Positions 1 to 10,500 of a stretch of DNA of 42,072 bases are shown here, piece by piece; the stretch's first letter is position 1; the number at the start of each line of letters is the position of its first letter. The notes below the pieces were generated by a model. The model did not search any database, was not told the DNA's origin, and saw only the letters and a program-made list of their open reading frames with translations. The stretch comes from an uncultured Enterobacterales bacterium. GTDB lineage: Bacteria; Pseudomonadota; Gammaproteobacteria; Enterobacterales; Psychrobiaceae. Location of the stretch: contig CALJMY010000078.1 in NCBI GenBank assembly GCA_937981905.1, positions 1 to 42,072 of the forward strand, written 5' to 3'. The translations under genes were made by a program, and so were the position numbers.

Positions 1-1
1 C

Positions 2-694
2 GCATTACGTAAGCATGGAACGTTAACGCCTAAAGAACATAACAAAAAGCCTGTAATGCATCTTATGTTATTAGATTCTGGTAATGGTTATTTAGGGTAT
101 TCTTATCCAGAAAATAATTCGCCATTCTTTATGGGTATTGCTCGTTTAAAATTTCCAAGTGAAGCGCCAAGTCGCTCGACGCTAAAATTAGAAGAAGCTA
201 TTCTCTTATTCCTACCTAAAGATACCATTGAAAAACGTATGCATTCAGGTATGACTGGTGTTGATTTAGGCGCTTGTCCCGGTGGTTGGACTTATCAGTT
301 AGTACGTCGTGGTTTATTTGTAACAGCTATTGATAATGGTCCAATGGCTCAATCATTAATGGATACAGGCCAAGTTACTCATTTGATGGCCGATGGTTTT
401 AAATTCCAACCAGAAAGAACGGTTGATTGGATGATTTGTGACATGGTCGAAAAGCCAATCATGGTGGCTGATTTAATGTCTGATTGGTTAGTTAATGATT
501 GGTGCCGAGCGACGATCTTCAATTTAAAACTACCGATGAAAAAGCGATTTTTTGAAGTGTATAAATGCTTAGAGTTAATTGAAGCTAAGCTACGTAAAGC
601 AGGTTTAACGTATAATTTGCAATGTAAGCATTTATATCATGATCGTGAAGAAGTCACTGTAGCTATAGAGCTGTTAGAGTCTCGTTCTCGCTAG
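2..694 (+). CDS. rlmM: 23S rRNA 2'-O-ribose methyltransferase RlmM, C-terminal part (cut by window edge)
   Basis: RlmM methylates the 2'-O of C2498 in 23S rRNA using S-adenosylmethionine, in the cytoplasm. The frame is open from base 2, so the gene begins outside the window; an internal ATG at 56 is not the real start. About 230 residues are present against roughly 360 in the family, so the N-terminal THUMP-like part is missing. The SAM-binding loop [13 protein letters not shown] and the following AIDNGPM are clear. The K-D-K-E tetrad expected for this Rossmann methyltransferase can be placed at the Lys of [10 protein letters not shown], the Asp of CDMVEKP, the Lys of FNLKLPMKK and the Glu of REEVTV. 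A strong bidirectional terminator follows. The identification is confident from motif order and C-terminal similarity. Confidence 0.93.
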   Translation, partial: ALRKHGTLTPKEHNKKPVMHLMLLDSGNGYLGYSYPENNSPFFMGIARLKFPSEAPSRSTLKLEEAILLFLPKDTIEKRMHSGMTGVDLGACPGGWTYQLVRRGLFVTAIDNGPMAQSLMDTGQVTHLMADGFKFQPERTVDWMICDMVEKPIMVADLMSDWLVNDWCRATIFNLKLPMKKRFFEVYKCLELIEAKLRKAGLTYNLQCKHLYHDREEVTVAIELLESRSR

Positions 695-713
695 TCTTCA
701 TTAGTGTTCTAAT

Positions 714-749
714 AAAAACGGTTAACTTAGTGATAAGTTAACCGTTTTT
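714..749. terminator. Bidirectional rho-independent terminator
   Basis: Two perfectly complementary 16-nt arms (714-729 and 734-749, core CGGTTAACTTA) enclose the 4-nt loop GTGA. An A-tract on the left arm and a T-tract on the right arm let it work in both directions. It sits between the convergent ends of rlmM and the HD-GYP-like gene. Confidence 0.9.
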
Positions 750-769
750 TTATACGTATAATTTGATGA

Positions 770-2548
770 CTATAAAGAACAAAATGGATGAATAGTTAAC
801 GCTGTTTGTTGTAACTCAGTTATATCTTTAGTGGTTAATTTCAAATCCCGACAAATCATTTTAAAATGATTATCCTGTTCTTTCTCTGTTAATACAACGT
901 CATGAAATATGCTGTGCGTTAAATAGATAGCCAATTCAAATCCTGCAATTAACTCTCGCTCTTTTGCTGGGCGTGGTAAATCCGGTTGTGCTATACAAGC
1001 TAATGCGTTGATAAATAATTTTTTTGGTGCCCACATTTTAGTTAATGCAGTACTTATTTTTTGCTGTTTTGGCGTATTATTCATGCCTGCCAAGCTAAAA
1101 CCATGATGGATAGTACAGTGTTTAAATGATATTTTTTTTCTAGGTTGCCCATTAATAACTCTATGTTCTAAATATAGAGGCGCTAAGTTTAATTGTGTAA
1201 ACATGGCTAATTGATTAGGCAGTATATGGCGACATGAAAATCCAATCGCTTGACTTATGTTAACAGCGATATTTATTTTCTGTTGTAAATCTACGGCTGT
1301 AGAGAAATGAAAATGACTCAACTGAGCATCTAGCGCTAATCGGCTTAATAAGGGATGTACTTGATTAAATCCAATCATTTGCATCGCGTGGTAACTGTTA
1401 TTAAATTGGCTCGTTGGAAACTGTTTTTGCAGATGCTCTATCAAGCGATCACCCAAAATGGGTTGCTGCGAAATTAAGGTATTAATTATATTTTTATCAG
1501 GTAAAGGTGCATCTAATTCAGTTAATAATAGACTGAGATTTTTATTTGGTTTTAAACGCTGAGTTTGGTCACTAATATCTTTAACAGGTTCGTCTAAATA
1601 TTCATTTAAGTAATTAGCTAATATACGATCAGTTATGCTTGATGGCGGTGTTATGTACTGACGTTGATAGTCAGTGGGAGATTTTTGATAGTTTTCAGCT
1701 AAATTTAACGCGCCTTCATCAATCGAAAATACGACATATTTATGCTCATCATTTAAAACATCATTATTAATAATTAATGCTGACTGTGTTTTATTTAATG
1801 TATAAACAAATCCAGGTAATGGCTTATCAATCAAACTGATGAAGTGTTGAATTAAGTGAATATTAAAATGATGCTGGTGTTTTAATAAGTAAGACATCAC
1901 TTGTTTTACTCTTGCTGGAACTCGGTATTCTTTAGGTGATGTTAGTTCTGAAAACTTAGCTATTACACCTAATAACTGCATATTAAATGGTATTTTATGT
2001 TGTTTAATATGCGCTGGAAAACCACTGCCATCAAGTAATTCCTTATGGCCTAATACCCAATGTAATCCTGACTTATCAATAATTTGATGCTTATTTAAAA
2101 ATTGAGTACTCATTAATGGATATTGTTGATATTGCTTTAATTGTTCGGTGTTTAGTTTTGGATTTTTATGTAAAGCAACAGACAGGCCGTTATTATTTAT
2201 TAAAAGGCTGATATTCATAGTTAAAGCGGTACTAATTAAGAGCCTGCCATGTTGTCCATGGCAATGTAGTCTATGCGTAAATTTAGCCATGACAACAGCA
2301 GCAACAAATGCTTGGTTAGTATGCGGTAATAAAGATGAAGGATGGCCTAATGCTTGAGCAAGTACAACGTCGGAATTCTGCTCTGAAAGCGTAAATAACC
2401 AATCACTTAATAATAAAACTTGTGCTTTTAAACGGTTAATAGCACTAATGGTTAACTCATTTGAAACTTGTGTAAATACCGTATTAAGCTGTTGTTGCTG
2501 TTCACGACATTTTAAAAAAATAGATGATGGCGCTATTGGTTCATTCAT
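770..2548 (-). CDS. Degenerate HD-GYP-domain protein, probably catalytically inactive
   Basis: A 592-residue cytoplasmic protein with no signal peptide or membrane segment. Residues about 100-210 follow an HD-GYP phosphohydrolase: HKELLDGSGFP (168-178) matches the HHE..DG.GYP signature and SELTSPKEYR (200-209) matches the later DALTS..YR signature. The catalytic HD dyad is lost: where active members read ALLHDIGK, this protein reads ALTMNISL (residues 108-115), so His-Asp is replaced by Met-Asn. The usual HP..G motif reads YPLMS. Hydrolysis of cyclic-di-GMP is therefore unlikely; a binding or scaffold role is inference. The C-terminal 300 residues are helical-looking and I do not recognise them; an HDOD-like fold is possible. 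The start overlaps the xni stop by 4 nt, which implies translational coupling. Confidence 0.7.
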   Translation of the reverse strand: MNEPIAPSSIFLKCREQQQQLNTVFTQVSNELTISAINRLKAQVLLLSDWLFTLSEQNSDVVLAQALGHPSSLLPHTNQAFVAAVVMAKFTHRLHCHGQHGRLLISTALTMNISLLINNNGLSVALHKNPKLNTEQLKQYQQYPLMSTQFLNKHQIIDKSGLHWVLGHKELLDGSGFPAHIKQHKIPFNMQLLGVIAKFSELTSPKEYRVPARVKQVMSYLLKHQHHFNIHLIQHFISLIDKPLPGFVYTLNKTQSALIINNDVLNDEHKYVVFSIDEGALNLAENYQKSPTDYQRQYITPPSSITDRILANYLNEYLDEPVKDISDQTQRLKPNKNLSLLLTELDAPLPDKNIINTLISQQPILGDRLIEHLQKQFPTSQFNNSYHAMQMIGFNQVHPLLSRLALDAQLSHFHFSTAVDLQQKINIAVNISQAIGFSCRHILPNQLAMFTQLNLAPLYLEHRVINGQPRKKISFKHCTIHHGFSLAGMNNTPKQQKISTALTKMWAPKKLFINALACIAQPDLPRPAKERELIAGFELAIYLTHSIFHDVVLTEKEQDNHFKMICRDLKLTTKDITELQQTALTIHPFCSL

Positions 2549-3357
2549 TTTAATGGCATTCCCTTTGCCGGGGCAATATATGCATAGTTACGTAGATTTA
2601 TTCCTAATGCAATATTTTGCTTAAGTAAAACAAGTCGATAACTTAATTGTGCTTGTTCTTTATTTTTTTGTAATTTAGTAATCAACTTATGTTCAGGGTT
2701 ATCAATAGAGAATGCCGTTTTAAGATCGCCAAATTCAGCTAAAATAGCGAGTGCGGCTTTAGGTCCCATGCCACTAATGCCGGGAATTTTGTTACCGCTT
2801 TGACCTACAATACTCCAATAATCGATAAGCTGTTGAGGCCTTACAGAGAATTTCTTATAAACTTGTTCATGATGAACCCATTGGCCAGAGAAGTGATCCC
2901 AAATATTAATTCCTTGAGTAATCAATTGCCAAAAACCACTGTCAGTTGACACAATAGTACATTGATTTTTATGCTGTACGACTTTATGAGCGATGGTTGC
3001 AATAAGATCATCTGCTTCATCATGCGCAGGTATAATTGAATTAACCCCCTCAGCTTGCCATTGGCTTACTATTTCAGGTAATAATGCTTTAAGGTCATCA
3101 GCCATTGGCTTTCTATTAGCTTTATAATCGGGATAAAACTCTTTACGCCAGTTATTACCATCACCATCGAAAACAGCAACAATATGTGAAGGACGATGCC
3201 CTTTGATTAACTTATTTAAGGCTTGCTTGGACAATGTTATTAATTGTTTAGCGTCAATTGTTTCTGTTTTGGAAAAACCACGTAATGCACCATCAATGCG
3301 CCTGATTAAATTCAATGCATCAACAATTACTACATGTATAGGAGGTTTTGGTGTCAT
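2545..3357 (-). CDS. xni: Flap endonuclease Xni (exonuclease IX family)
   Basis: Xni is a small 5'-nuclease/flap endonuclease relative of the DNA polymerase I 5'-3' exonuclease domain, acting on branched DNA in the cytoplasm. At 270 residues it has a normal length. Visible motifs are the N-terminal acidic VDALNLIRRID, the arch-region AVFDGDGNNWRKEFYPDYKA with its conserved Tyr/Lys/Arg, the metal-site segments EADDLIATIA and VSTDSGFWQL, and the helix-three-turn-helix DNA-binding part VGQSGNKIPGISGMGPKAA. It heads a leftward two-gene unit with the HD-GYP-like gene, overlapping it by 4 nt. The family assignment is secure; the function linking it to the coupled gene is unknown. Confidence 0.92.
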   Translation of the reverse strand: MTPKPPIHVVIVDALNLIRRIDGALRGFSKTETIDAKQLITLSKQALNKLIKGHRPSHIVAVFDGDGNNWRKEFYPDYKANRKPMADDLKALLPEIVSQWQAEGVNSIIPAHDEADDLIATIAHKVVQHKNQCTIVSTDSGFWQLITQGINIWDHFSGQWVHHEQVYKKFSVRPQQLIDYWSIVGQSGNKIPGISGMGPKAALAILAEFGDLKTAFSIDNPEHKLITKLQKNKEQAQLSYRLVLLKQNIALGINLRNYAYIAPAKGMPLK

Positions 3358-3407
3358 TATTTAGTTATTTGATAGTAAGGTTGATAGGCTGATTCGAGGT
3401 ATTAATG

Positions 3408-3441
3408 TGACGTGTTAGTTATCAATATAACTAACACGTCA
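3408..3441. terminator. Long hairpin after rdgC, terminator-like without a clear T-tract
   Basis: A perfect 15-bp inverted repeat (arms 3408-3422 and 3427-3441, TGACGTGTTAGTTAT and its complement) surrounds a 4-nt loop CAAT. It begins 5 nt past the rdgC stop codon. Neither side carries a strong T-run, so it may be a 3'-end stabilising hairpin or a weak terminator that also allows read-through to xni. Confidence 0.6.
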
Positions 3442-3446
3442 TTGTA

Positions 3447-4364
3447 TTATTCTGCTGAAGTACGTTCTTCACCGCCTAATACATCTAATAAAGCAGGAAT
3501 AAACTGTTCAAATTCGCCAGCCATAATAGCGAAGTCAGCATCAAAACAAGCCGCTTTATCTTCTTTATCTTGGTCGTCTTTTTGTTCAAGAACAACATCC
3601 GTAAACTTAACACGTTTAATCGTTAAATCTTCGTTGAGAATAAAAGTAAGAGATTCCGCGTATTGCATACCTACTTTTACTGCAAACATACCATTTTCGA
3701 TGTGTGCTTTTAACTCATCACAAATCAAATCTTGGTTTTTACAGCGAATAATTGCACCATTTTCTAATGGGCTTTTAAGCTCAGCTTCTTCAAGTAATTC
3801 AAATGGGTGAGTTGGAATTTCATCACTCAACCAGCTTGTCATTGTTTGTTCAACTAATGATTTGCTTTGCATTGGTAGCACAGCTAGAGAACCAATTGAT
3901 TTACGTAATAACGCCAATAAATCTTCTGCTTTATTGTGACTTGATGCATCAACAATAATTAAACCCATTTTAGGAGCAATATAAGCAAACGTTGTCCCTA
4001 AACGAGAAAATGCACGGGGCAATAAACTGTGTTCAATTTCTTCTTTTAAAGCGTCTTTTTCTTTTTTCTTTACTGGTCGAGAGGTTTCATTTTCGATTAA
4101 CTCAACTTTTTCATCAAGTGCTTCTTTAACAACAGATGCTGGTAGCATTTTGTCTTCTTTTTTAGCACATAATAAAATATTACCGTCAGTAACATGTAGC
4201 AATGATTGCCCATGTTTACCCATTGGCTTTGACCAACCATATTTACTTTTTTCTTGGCTTGTACATGGTCGGTAAGCGAATTCTTCAAGGCGTGTTTCTA
4301 ATTCATCTTCTGATAATTCAATCGGAGTTGATAACCGATAAACAATTAGGTTCTTAAACCACAT
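3447..4364 (-). CDS. rdgC: Recombination-associated protein RdgC
   Basis: RdgC is a nucleoid-associated protein that forms a ring-shaped dimer around duplex DNA and restrains RecA-dependent recombination. The 305-residue length is the family standard. Recognisable stretches are the N-terminal MWFKNLIVYRL, GWSKPMGKHG, the central LPRAFSRLGTTFAYI, and a C-terminal region ending in acidic residues. A probable terminator precedes it on the template side, so it seems to have its own promoter in 4365-4436. In E. coli rdgC lies close to sbcCD and phoBR, and the same neighbourhood is kept here. Confidence 0.96.
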   Translation of the reverse strand: MWFKNLIVYRLSTPIELSEDELETRLEEFAYRPCTSQEKSKYGWSKPMGKHGQSLLHVTDGNILLCAKKEDKMLPASVVKEALDEKVELIENETSRPVKKKEKDALKEEIEHSLLPRAFSRLGTTFAYIAPKMGLIIVDASSHNKAEDLLALLRKSIGSLAVLPMQSKSLVEQTMTSWLSDEIPTHPFELLEEAELKSPLENGAIIRCKNQDLICDELKAHIENGMFAVKVGMQYAESLTFILNEDLTIKRVKFTDVVLEQKDDQDKEDKAACFDADFAIMAGEFEQFIPALLDVLGGEERTSAE

Positions 4365-4410
4365 AATAAGTCACTTTTACTATTTAAAATATGTCAGCGA
4401 GTTTATGTAA

Positions 4411-4423
4411 AAGCCAACGGCTT
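4411..4423 (-). terminator. Short hairpin, possible terminator of the histidine kinase gene
   Basis: A 5-bp stem (AAGCC/GGCTT) with a 3-nt loop lies 13 nt beyond the kinase stop codon and is followed on the minus strand by a short T-run (TTTTACAT). The stem is short, so this is a weak call. Confidence 0.35.
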
Positions 4424-4436
4424 AGCAAATGCTCAT

Positions 4437-6122
4437 TTATGATATTTGTTTAATTGGAAAATTAATCTCATATTTTAAGCCTTCACCCAGTACACTTTGA
4501 GCGCTTATTTCACCTTGAAATGATTGTGTGACTAGATTGTAGAGTATGTGTGTTCCTAAGCCACTACCACCTTGACCGCGCTTAGTGGTGAAAAAAGGTT
4601 CAAACAGTAATTCAAGACTCTTTTCGTCAATACCATTACCATTGTCTTGATAAGTCATGTAGAAATTATTGTTGTCAGTACGAAAAGAAAAAGTGATAAC
4701 AGCTTCATCTATATTTTCGAATGCATGAATGACCGAATTTAGAACTAAATTAGTGAATATTTGCGACAAACCACCTGCACGGCAATTCAAAATAATATCA
4801 TCTTCTTCACTGTTTATATTAATGGTGTGTTTTATTTGTTTTAACTTGGGTTGTAATGACGTAATAACTTCTTTTAAGTAACTAACCACATTAACATCGC
4901 GTATCGCTTCACTGGTTTGATCAACAGCAATACCTTTAAAGCTTTGAATTAACTCTGAGGCTCTATTTAAATTAGACGTTAATAAAGCGCAACTATCATT
5001 AGCATCATTAATAAAGCTGCTCATTTTGGTTTGAGTAAGCGTTTTTTGATCAATATCTCTAGCTAACCTAGAGACACAATCTGTTAAATAAGTAACCGCA
5101 GTGACACCAATACCAACAGGTGTATTAATTTCATGAGAAATACCAGCAACTAAACTTCCCAACGAAGCCATTTTTTCAGATTGAACTAATTGGTCTTGTG
5201 CTAGTGTTAATTGAGATAAAGAATAACGTAACTCTTTCTCACTATCTTCAAGTTCACTTTTTTGTTGGGCTAACTCATTTATAGCATGACTCAAATTTGC
5301 AGTTTTTTTAGTAACTTCTTGCTCAAGTAATAAATTGTGACGGTCGAGTAATTTATTCGCATTGACTAATTCATCTTGAGCAAGTTCTAAATGATTTTTA
5401 TATTCAGTGAGCTTGTCGAGCATTAAATTAAATGAATTAGATAATATGCTTAATTCGTCTTCTTGATGACTCGAAGGGGCTAATTTAGATAGGGTTAGAT
5501 CATTTAAATCAATTTCAATAATACTATGACTTAATTGTTCCAAGGGAGTCGTTAATAAGTTATGAAATAATCGTTTAATAACATAACTCAGTAAAATAAT
5601 ACTGAAAAATACACTTATCATCGGAAACATCATTTCAGTAAACACTGCATTGTACACAGTTGAATTATTTGAAAGTATGACAATACTACCGATATTGTAA
5701 CCTTGATTTTCTGTTCCATAACCGTCGGCGTTAAATTCTAAAGCACCATGAAAACCAAAGTAATGCTCAATTTCTACCGCATCATCTTTTTTGAGTTGAG
5801 TATAATCTAGTGTTCTTTCTACAGGTAAGCCAATTTGATAGCGTTCTTCGCCTTGGTCACCAATAATAACAACCGCTTTTACCAAGTTCATGTTTGATAA
5901 ACCTTGGCCTATAGCGTCTATTTGGGGATCATTCATTTCCCAAATAGCTTGGCTTAAACTTACATCAATTGTTTCTTTTAGTTGTTTTAGTTCAGCATTT
6001 ATTTCATTTTTAACTGAAACGTAACTAAAGACTACTTGTAATGCCATTATACTTACAGTTAATAAAATATAAGACAATATAACCTTAGTTAACAATTGTT
6101 TAGATATACTAACAGTAGCCAT
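4437..6122 (-). CDS. Membrane-bound sensor histidine kinase (orphan)
   Basis: A 561-residue two-component sensor. The order is: TM1 (about 13-34), a periplasmic sensor region of about 125 residues, TM2 (about 163-184), a HAMP-like segment, a long coiled coil (about 235-315), a HisKA dimerisation domain with phospho-acceptor His330 in GISHEINTPVG, and a HATPase domain with an N-box (IFTNLVLNSVIHAFE), DNGNGI (G1), FEPFFTTK (F box) and GGSGLGTHI (G2). The substrate domain is not one I can name. No response regulator lies next to it, so the partner is elsewhere or is unknown. It is transcribed away from sbcD, sharing the 200-bp gap 6123-6322. Confidence 0.93.
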   Translation of the reverse strand: MATVSISKQLLTKVILSYILLTVSIMALQVVFSYVSVKNEINAELKQLKETIDVSLSQAIWEMNDPQIDAIGQGLSNMNLVKAVVIIGDQGEERYQIGLPVERTLDYTQLKKDDAVEIEHYFGFHGALEFNADGYGTENQGYNIGSIVILSNNSTVYNAVFTEMMFPMISVFFSIILLSYVIKRLFHNLLTTPLEQLSHSIIEIDLNDLTLSKLAPSSHQEDELSILSNSFNLMLDKLTEYKNHLELAQDELVNANKLLDRHNLLLEQEVTKKTANLSHAINELAQQKSELEDSEKELRYSLSQLTLAQDQLVQSEKMASLGSLVAGISHEINTPVGIGVTAVTYLTDCVSRLARDIDQKTLTQTKMSSFINDANDSCALLTSNLNRASELIQSFKGIAVDQTSEAIRDVNVVSYLKEVITSLQPKLKQIKHTININSEEDDIILNCRAGGLSQIFTNLVLNSVIHAFENIDEAVITFSFRTDNNNFYMTYQDNGNGIDEKSLELLFEPFFTTKRGQGGSGLGTHILYNLVTQSFQGEISAQSVLGEGLKYEINFPIKQIS

Positions 6123-6322
6123 GTCTTTACCTTTATTTTTTGGGTTGTCTTTAATTAGATTATTGTATGTTAATACTCAGCATTAAAATCTATTAGTAGT
6201 AAGTATTATTCTATACGTGTTATTTGTTTAGCTTATAATGACATAAAAATCGTATTTAGCATTAAAAGTAGTAGATACTATTTTAAAGATAGCAACAACC
6301 TTCGTTATATTAAAGGAATATT

Positions 6323-7561
6323 ATGCGGTTAATCCACACATCTGATTGGCATTTAGGCCATCAATTGTTAGGTATATCGAGAGAGAATGAACAACAAGTT
6401 TTTCTCAATTGGTTATTTGATACATTACAAGAAACAAAAGCTGATGCCTTAATCGTGGCTGGCGATATCTTTGATACAGCCAACCCACCGGCATGGGCAT
6501 GGCGTTTGTTGTATCAATTTTTAGCTAAAGTGAAGCAACAATTGCCCCAACTCGATTTGATTTTAGTTGCTGGTAATCATGATTCTCCTAGTAAGTTGGA
6601 TGCACCTGACCATTTATTAAAAGCATTTGATATAAACCTTATAGGGTCTTTGCCTCGCCATGAAGATAATAGTTTAGATACTGACAAGCTCATCATCCAA
6701 TTGACGGATTCAACAGGTAAGGTTGCAGCAAGAGTTGCAGCAGTTCCTTTTTTACGTCCAGGTGATTTAGATTTAGCCTCAATTGATAATGATTGCGATG
6801 ATAAATTAATTGCAGGCGTCGAACGTGTTTATCAACAACTCGCAGAAGAAATAGCACAACAAAATACTGACGACCAAGCTAGTATCGCGATAGCACATGC
6901 ATATTTAGTGTCGAGTACGATAAGTGAAATGTCTGAACGACGCATTTTAGGAGGTAATCAACATGCATTACCTATTGAAAAATTTGCAGATAATTTTAAT
7001 TACACAGCACTTGGTCATTTGCACAAGCCACAACAATTAGGTGGTCGTGCCGTTCATTATTGTGGTTCTATCATCCCGTTGTCATTGTCAGAGCGAGACT
7101 ATAAGCATCAAGTTAAATTAGTAGAATTTAATAGCGGGCAGCTTCAATCTGTTACACCCATCTTAATTCCTAGAACCGTAGATATGTTTTCTGTTCCTAA
7201 TCAAGCTCAACCATTAGATGATGTATTAGCGCTGCTTAATTCTATTTCGTTAGAAGAAAAACCTCATTATTTACAGCCATTATTAGAAGTTAAAGTGTTA
7301 TTAGATAAGCCACAAGCAATGCTTCGAGATAAAATTATGAAAGCGCTGGTGGATAAACCTATTAGGTTAGTAAAAATATCAACAAGCTATCTTAATCAAG
7401 AAAATAAGACTTTAGCCTTTGATGGTAAAAAGCTTGACCAATTGCAACCAGAGCACGTTTTCTCGCTTAAATATCGTCAGCAATATGGTGACGAACCCCC
7501 CGAAGAATATATTAATGCTTTTGCCAGTTTATTAAATGATACTCAGCAACAAGATACTTAA
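6323..7561 (+). CDS. sbcD: Nuclease subunit SbcD (Mre11-type)
   Basis: SbcD is the Mn-dependent phosphoesterase subunit of the SbcCD (Rad50-Mre11) complex, which opens hairpins and trims blocked DNA ends. The 412-residue protein shows the calcineurin-like metal motifs in order: DWHLGH (D8, H10), GDIFD (D48), GNHDSP (N85, H86, D87), AHAYL, and GHLHKPQ. The C-terminal capping domain is present. The ATG is preceded by AAAGGAAT, a good ribosome-binding site. It is the first gene of the sbcD-sbcC operon; the gap to sbcC is 38 nt. Confidence 0.97.
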   Translation: MRLIHTSDWHLGHQLLGISRENEQQVFLNWLFDTLQETKADALIVAGDIFDTANPPAWAWRLLYQFLAKVKQQLPQLDLILVAGNHDSPSKLDAPDHLLKAFDINLIGSLPRHEDNSLDTDKLIIQLTDSTGKVAARVAAVPFLRPGDLDLASIDNDCDDKLIAGVERVYQQLAEEIAQQNTDDQASIAIAHAYLVSSTISEMSERRILGGNQHALPIEKFADNFNYTALGHLHKPQQLGGRAVHYCGSIIPLSLSERDYKHQVKLVEFNSGQLQSVTPILIPRTVDMFSVPNQAQPLDDVLALLNSISLEEKPHYLQPLLEVKVLLDKPQAMLRDKIMKALVDKPIRLVKISTSYLNQENKTLAFDGKKLDQLQPEHVFSLKYRQQYGDEPPEEYINAFASLLNDTQQQDT

Positions 7562-7599
7562 TCGTATGATGTTATTAACCGACTAATAATTAGAAAATA

Positions 7600-10500
7600 A
7601 TGAAAATAATTACGCTTGAAGGCGAGAACTTAGCAAGTTTAGCTGCACCATTTCACATTGATTTTGCATCGGGCATGCTCGCAGATGCTGGTTTGTTCGC
7701 TATTTGTGGCAATACAGGATCAGGGAAAAGCACCCTGTTAGATGCTATTTGTTTAAGTTTATTTGACGCTATGCCTCGTTTTACATCAAGCGGTCGTGGT
7801 GGGGCGTCGATTGGTCATGCTGATAGTGAAGAAAAAGAACGATTAAAAAGTAATGATGTTCGCCATATTTTAACGCGTGGTGCGGCTAGTGGTTTTGCTC
7901 AAATTGTTTTTGAATTAGACAATGGTAAAAAGTATCAAGCAAAATGGAGCGTCAAAAGAGCACGAAATTCTGCTCAAGGTCGTTTTCAAGCCCAAGAAAT
8001 GCAGCTAACTGATTGCCAAACTAATCAAGTGCTTGCCGTAAAGAAAACAGAAGTATTAGCTAAAATTGAAGAATTAATTGGTCTTAATTACGAACAGTTC
8101 AAGCGTTCTGTTTTATTAGCACAAGGTGACTTTGCCGCCTTTTTAAAAGCGCCCGCTAAAGAACGGTCTCAATTGCTTGAACGAATAACCGGTACAGAAC
8201 TGTATTCACAATTATCAAAACAAGCTTTTGAGCGCTCTAAAACCCAAGAACAGGCACTGGCTTTATTAACGTCTAAATTAGGCGATGTAGAATTATTATC
8301 AGCAGATGCTCAAGAGCAGTTATCCAATGACATTGGCAATATTAATGAAAAAGTTGAAAAGATAAATGAGCAACAGCAATCTTTAGATTGGTTAACTCAA
8401 AAATTAGCTGAGCGCCAAGCGTTAGAAGCGTCAATCATAGATAGCAAAAATACGTTACTTAATGCATTAGCCAATATTAAGCAACAAGAAAGCATTAATA
8501 ATATATTAGATAAAATAGAGCAAGCACAAGATGCCCGAGTTGTTTTTGCACAGCGCCAACAACATCAAAAAGACGGTCATTTACTTACCGAAAATCTCAA
8601 AAATTTACAAACGCAATTTCATAATGACCAAAAAGAATTTGAAACAATAGAGCAGCAAGTTGTTCAACTTGAACAACTTAAACAACAAGCGCAAAGTCAT
8701 TATGAAAAGAAACTACCAGATATTGAATTGGCAATTACTAAATCAATCGAAATTAATGCATTAAAAGAACAATTAGCTAATCAAGAAAACCAATTACTGC
8801 AACTTGACGCTTTAATGACGACTCAAAAGGAATTACAACGTAACAATGATAATGAATTAACAACAGTTAATACTGATTTAGCACACAATCAACACTTTCT
8901 TGCTGAGCAAGAATATATGGTGTCTTTAATTCATCATCATGGTGCTGTTGAGCAACATATTGAGCAATACGGTGATACCAAATTTCAAATATTAGAACAT
9001 CAACGAAAAATTGAAAACAATCGTTTAGAAAGCCAAGAGTTACTCGAAAAAGAAACAGAGTTATCAATTGAAGCTAAAGAATTAAATAAAAGTATTCATC
9101 AACATCATCTACAGCTAGATGAATTTACACAAAGTTTTAAGCACAATAATTTACAAGTATTAGAAGCTGATTTATCGCAACAACAAGCTATTCATATTGA
9201 GTTAAATAATGAACAGCAGATCATTGTTCAAGGTCTGCAGTATCAAACGATGATCACTCAAAAAATGCAACAAATTGAGTCGATTGAACAAGAATTAACT
9301 CAACTTAGAAATAGTTACCGACAAACTAAACATCAATATGAACAGCATATTCCCATTGTTAATGAAGCCGGAAATGCATTAGCTATGGCTAAGCAAGTTA
9401 TGTCGTTGAGCGAGCATAGAGAAAGCTTAGTAGCAGGGCAGCCTTGCGCATTGTGCGGTAGCTGTGATCACCCGTTGAGTCATAACAATGTTGGTAATGA
9501 CATGATAACTTCATTGTCACAACGTCATTATGAATTAGAACAGCAATCAGCTCAGCTTAAAGATGAGCTGACAAAATTTGATGTTATGGGTAAACAAAAA
9601 GCTGAACAGGTTCAGCATCTCACTCATGAAAAGAATGAATTAATTCAGCTTATTCAACAATTAAATATCTCAGAACTTTCGCAAGTACGACAAGGAGAAA
9701 TCGAGTCTCAATTAGCAAAAGTCGTTAACGATATTGAAGGCTTAAAATCGCAAATTAGCCAAGTATCGGAATGGGTATTACAAGCTCAAAAAATAGAAAA
9801 AGAAATGTTGAGACAACAACATACACTAGATACTATTAATCAAAGTATTATGAATGGGCAACAACGTCTTGCTACTTTTGATAATGATAAAATATTAAGT
9901 AATCAATCAATTGAACAATTAAACCAACGTCAAATAAGCCGAATTAACACGTTAACAGGCATTTTTAATCGAGTAAATTGGCAAGATATTTTATCTGTGG
10001 ATATTGAAGTCGCCGCTTTTAAACGTGAAATAAATACCCAAATTGAGTTATATAAACAAGCACAACTAATTGAACAGCAGTTATCTGAAAAAGCAGGAAA
10101 GCTTCAGCAGCAACAAATTATTTTAAACGAAAAACTAAGTCATTATGAAGGGCAATATAAGCCGCTTAACGTTCAATTTGAACAAGAGAATCAACGATTA
10201 ACACTTCAATTAAAAACACTTGATACATTGACTGATGGCGACGATCCTCAGCAATTTAAACAACAATTAGAACAACAAAACCAAGAGCTTTCTATAGCGC
10301 ATCAACATGCTAATACAAGTTTAATGAATCATCGCCAAAATATACTCGTTATACAAAGCCAGATAACGCAAGCAACCGAACGTACCACTGAAATTAGTCA
10401 ATTGTTGACCTCACTTGATCAACAATGGAGTGATTGGCAAACCAATCTTAATATGGATGAAGATGCATTAGTGCAGCTATTAACCTATGAACAAGATTGG

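Noticed and set aside
8867-9067. Reverse-strand reading frame inside sbcC, and similar frames inside other long genes
   Set aside because: They lie antisense within clear coding regions, have no family resemblance and no ribosome-binding site.
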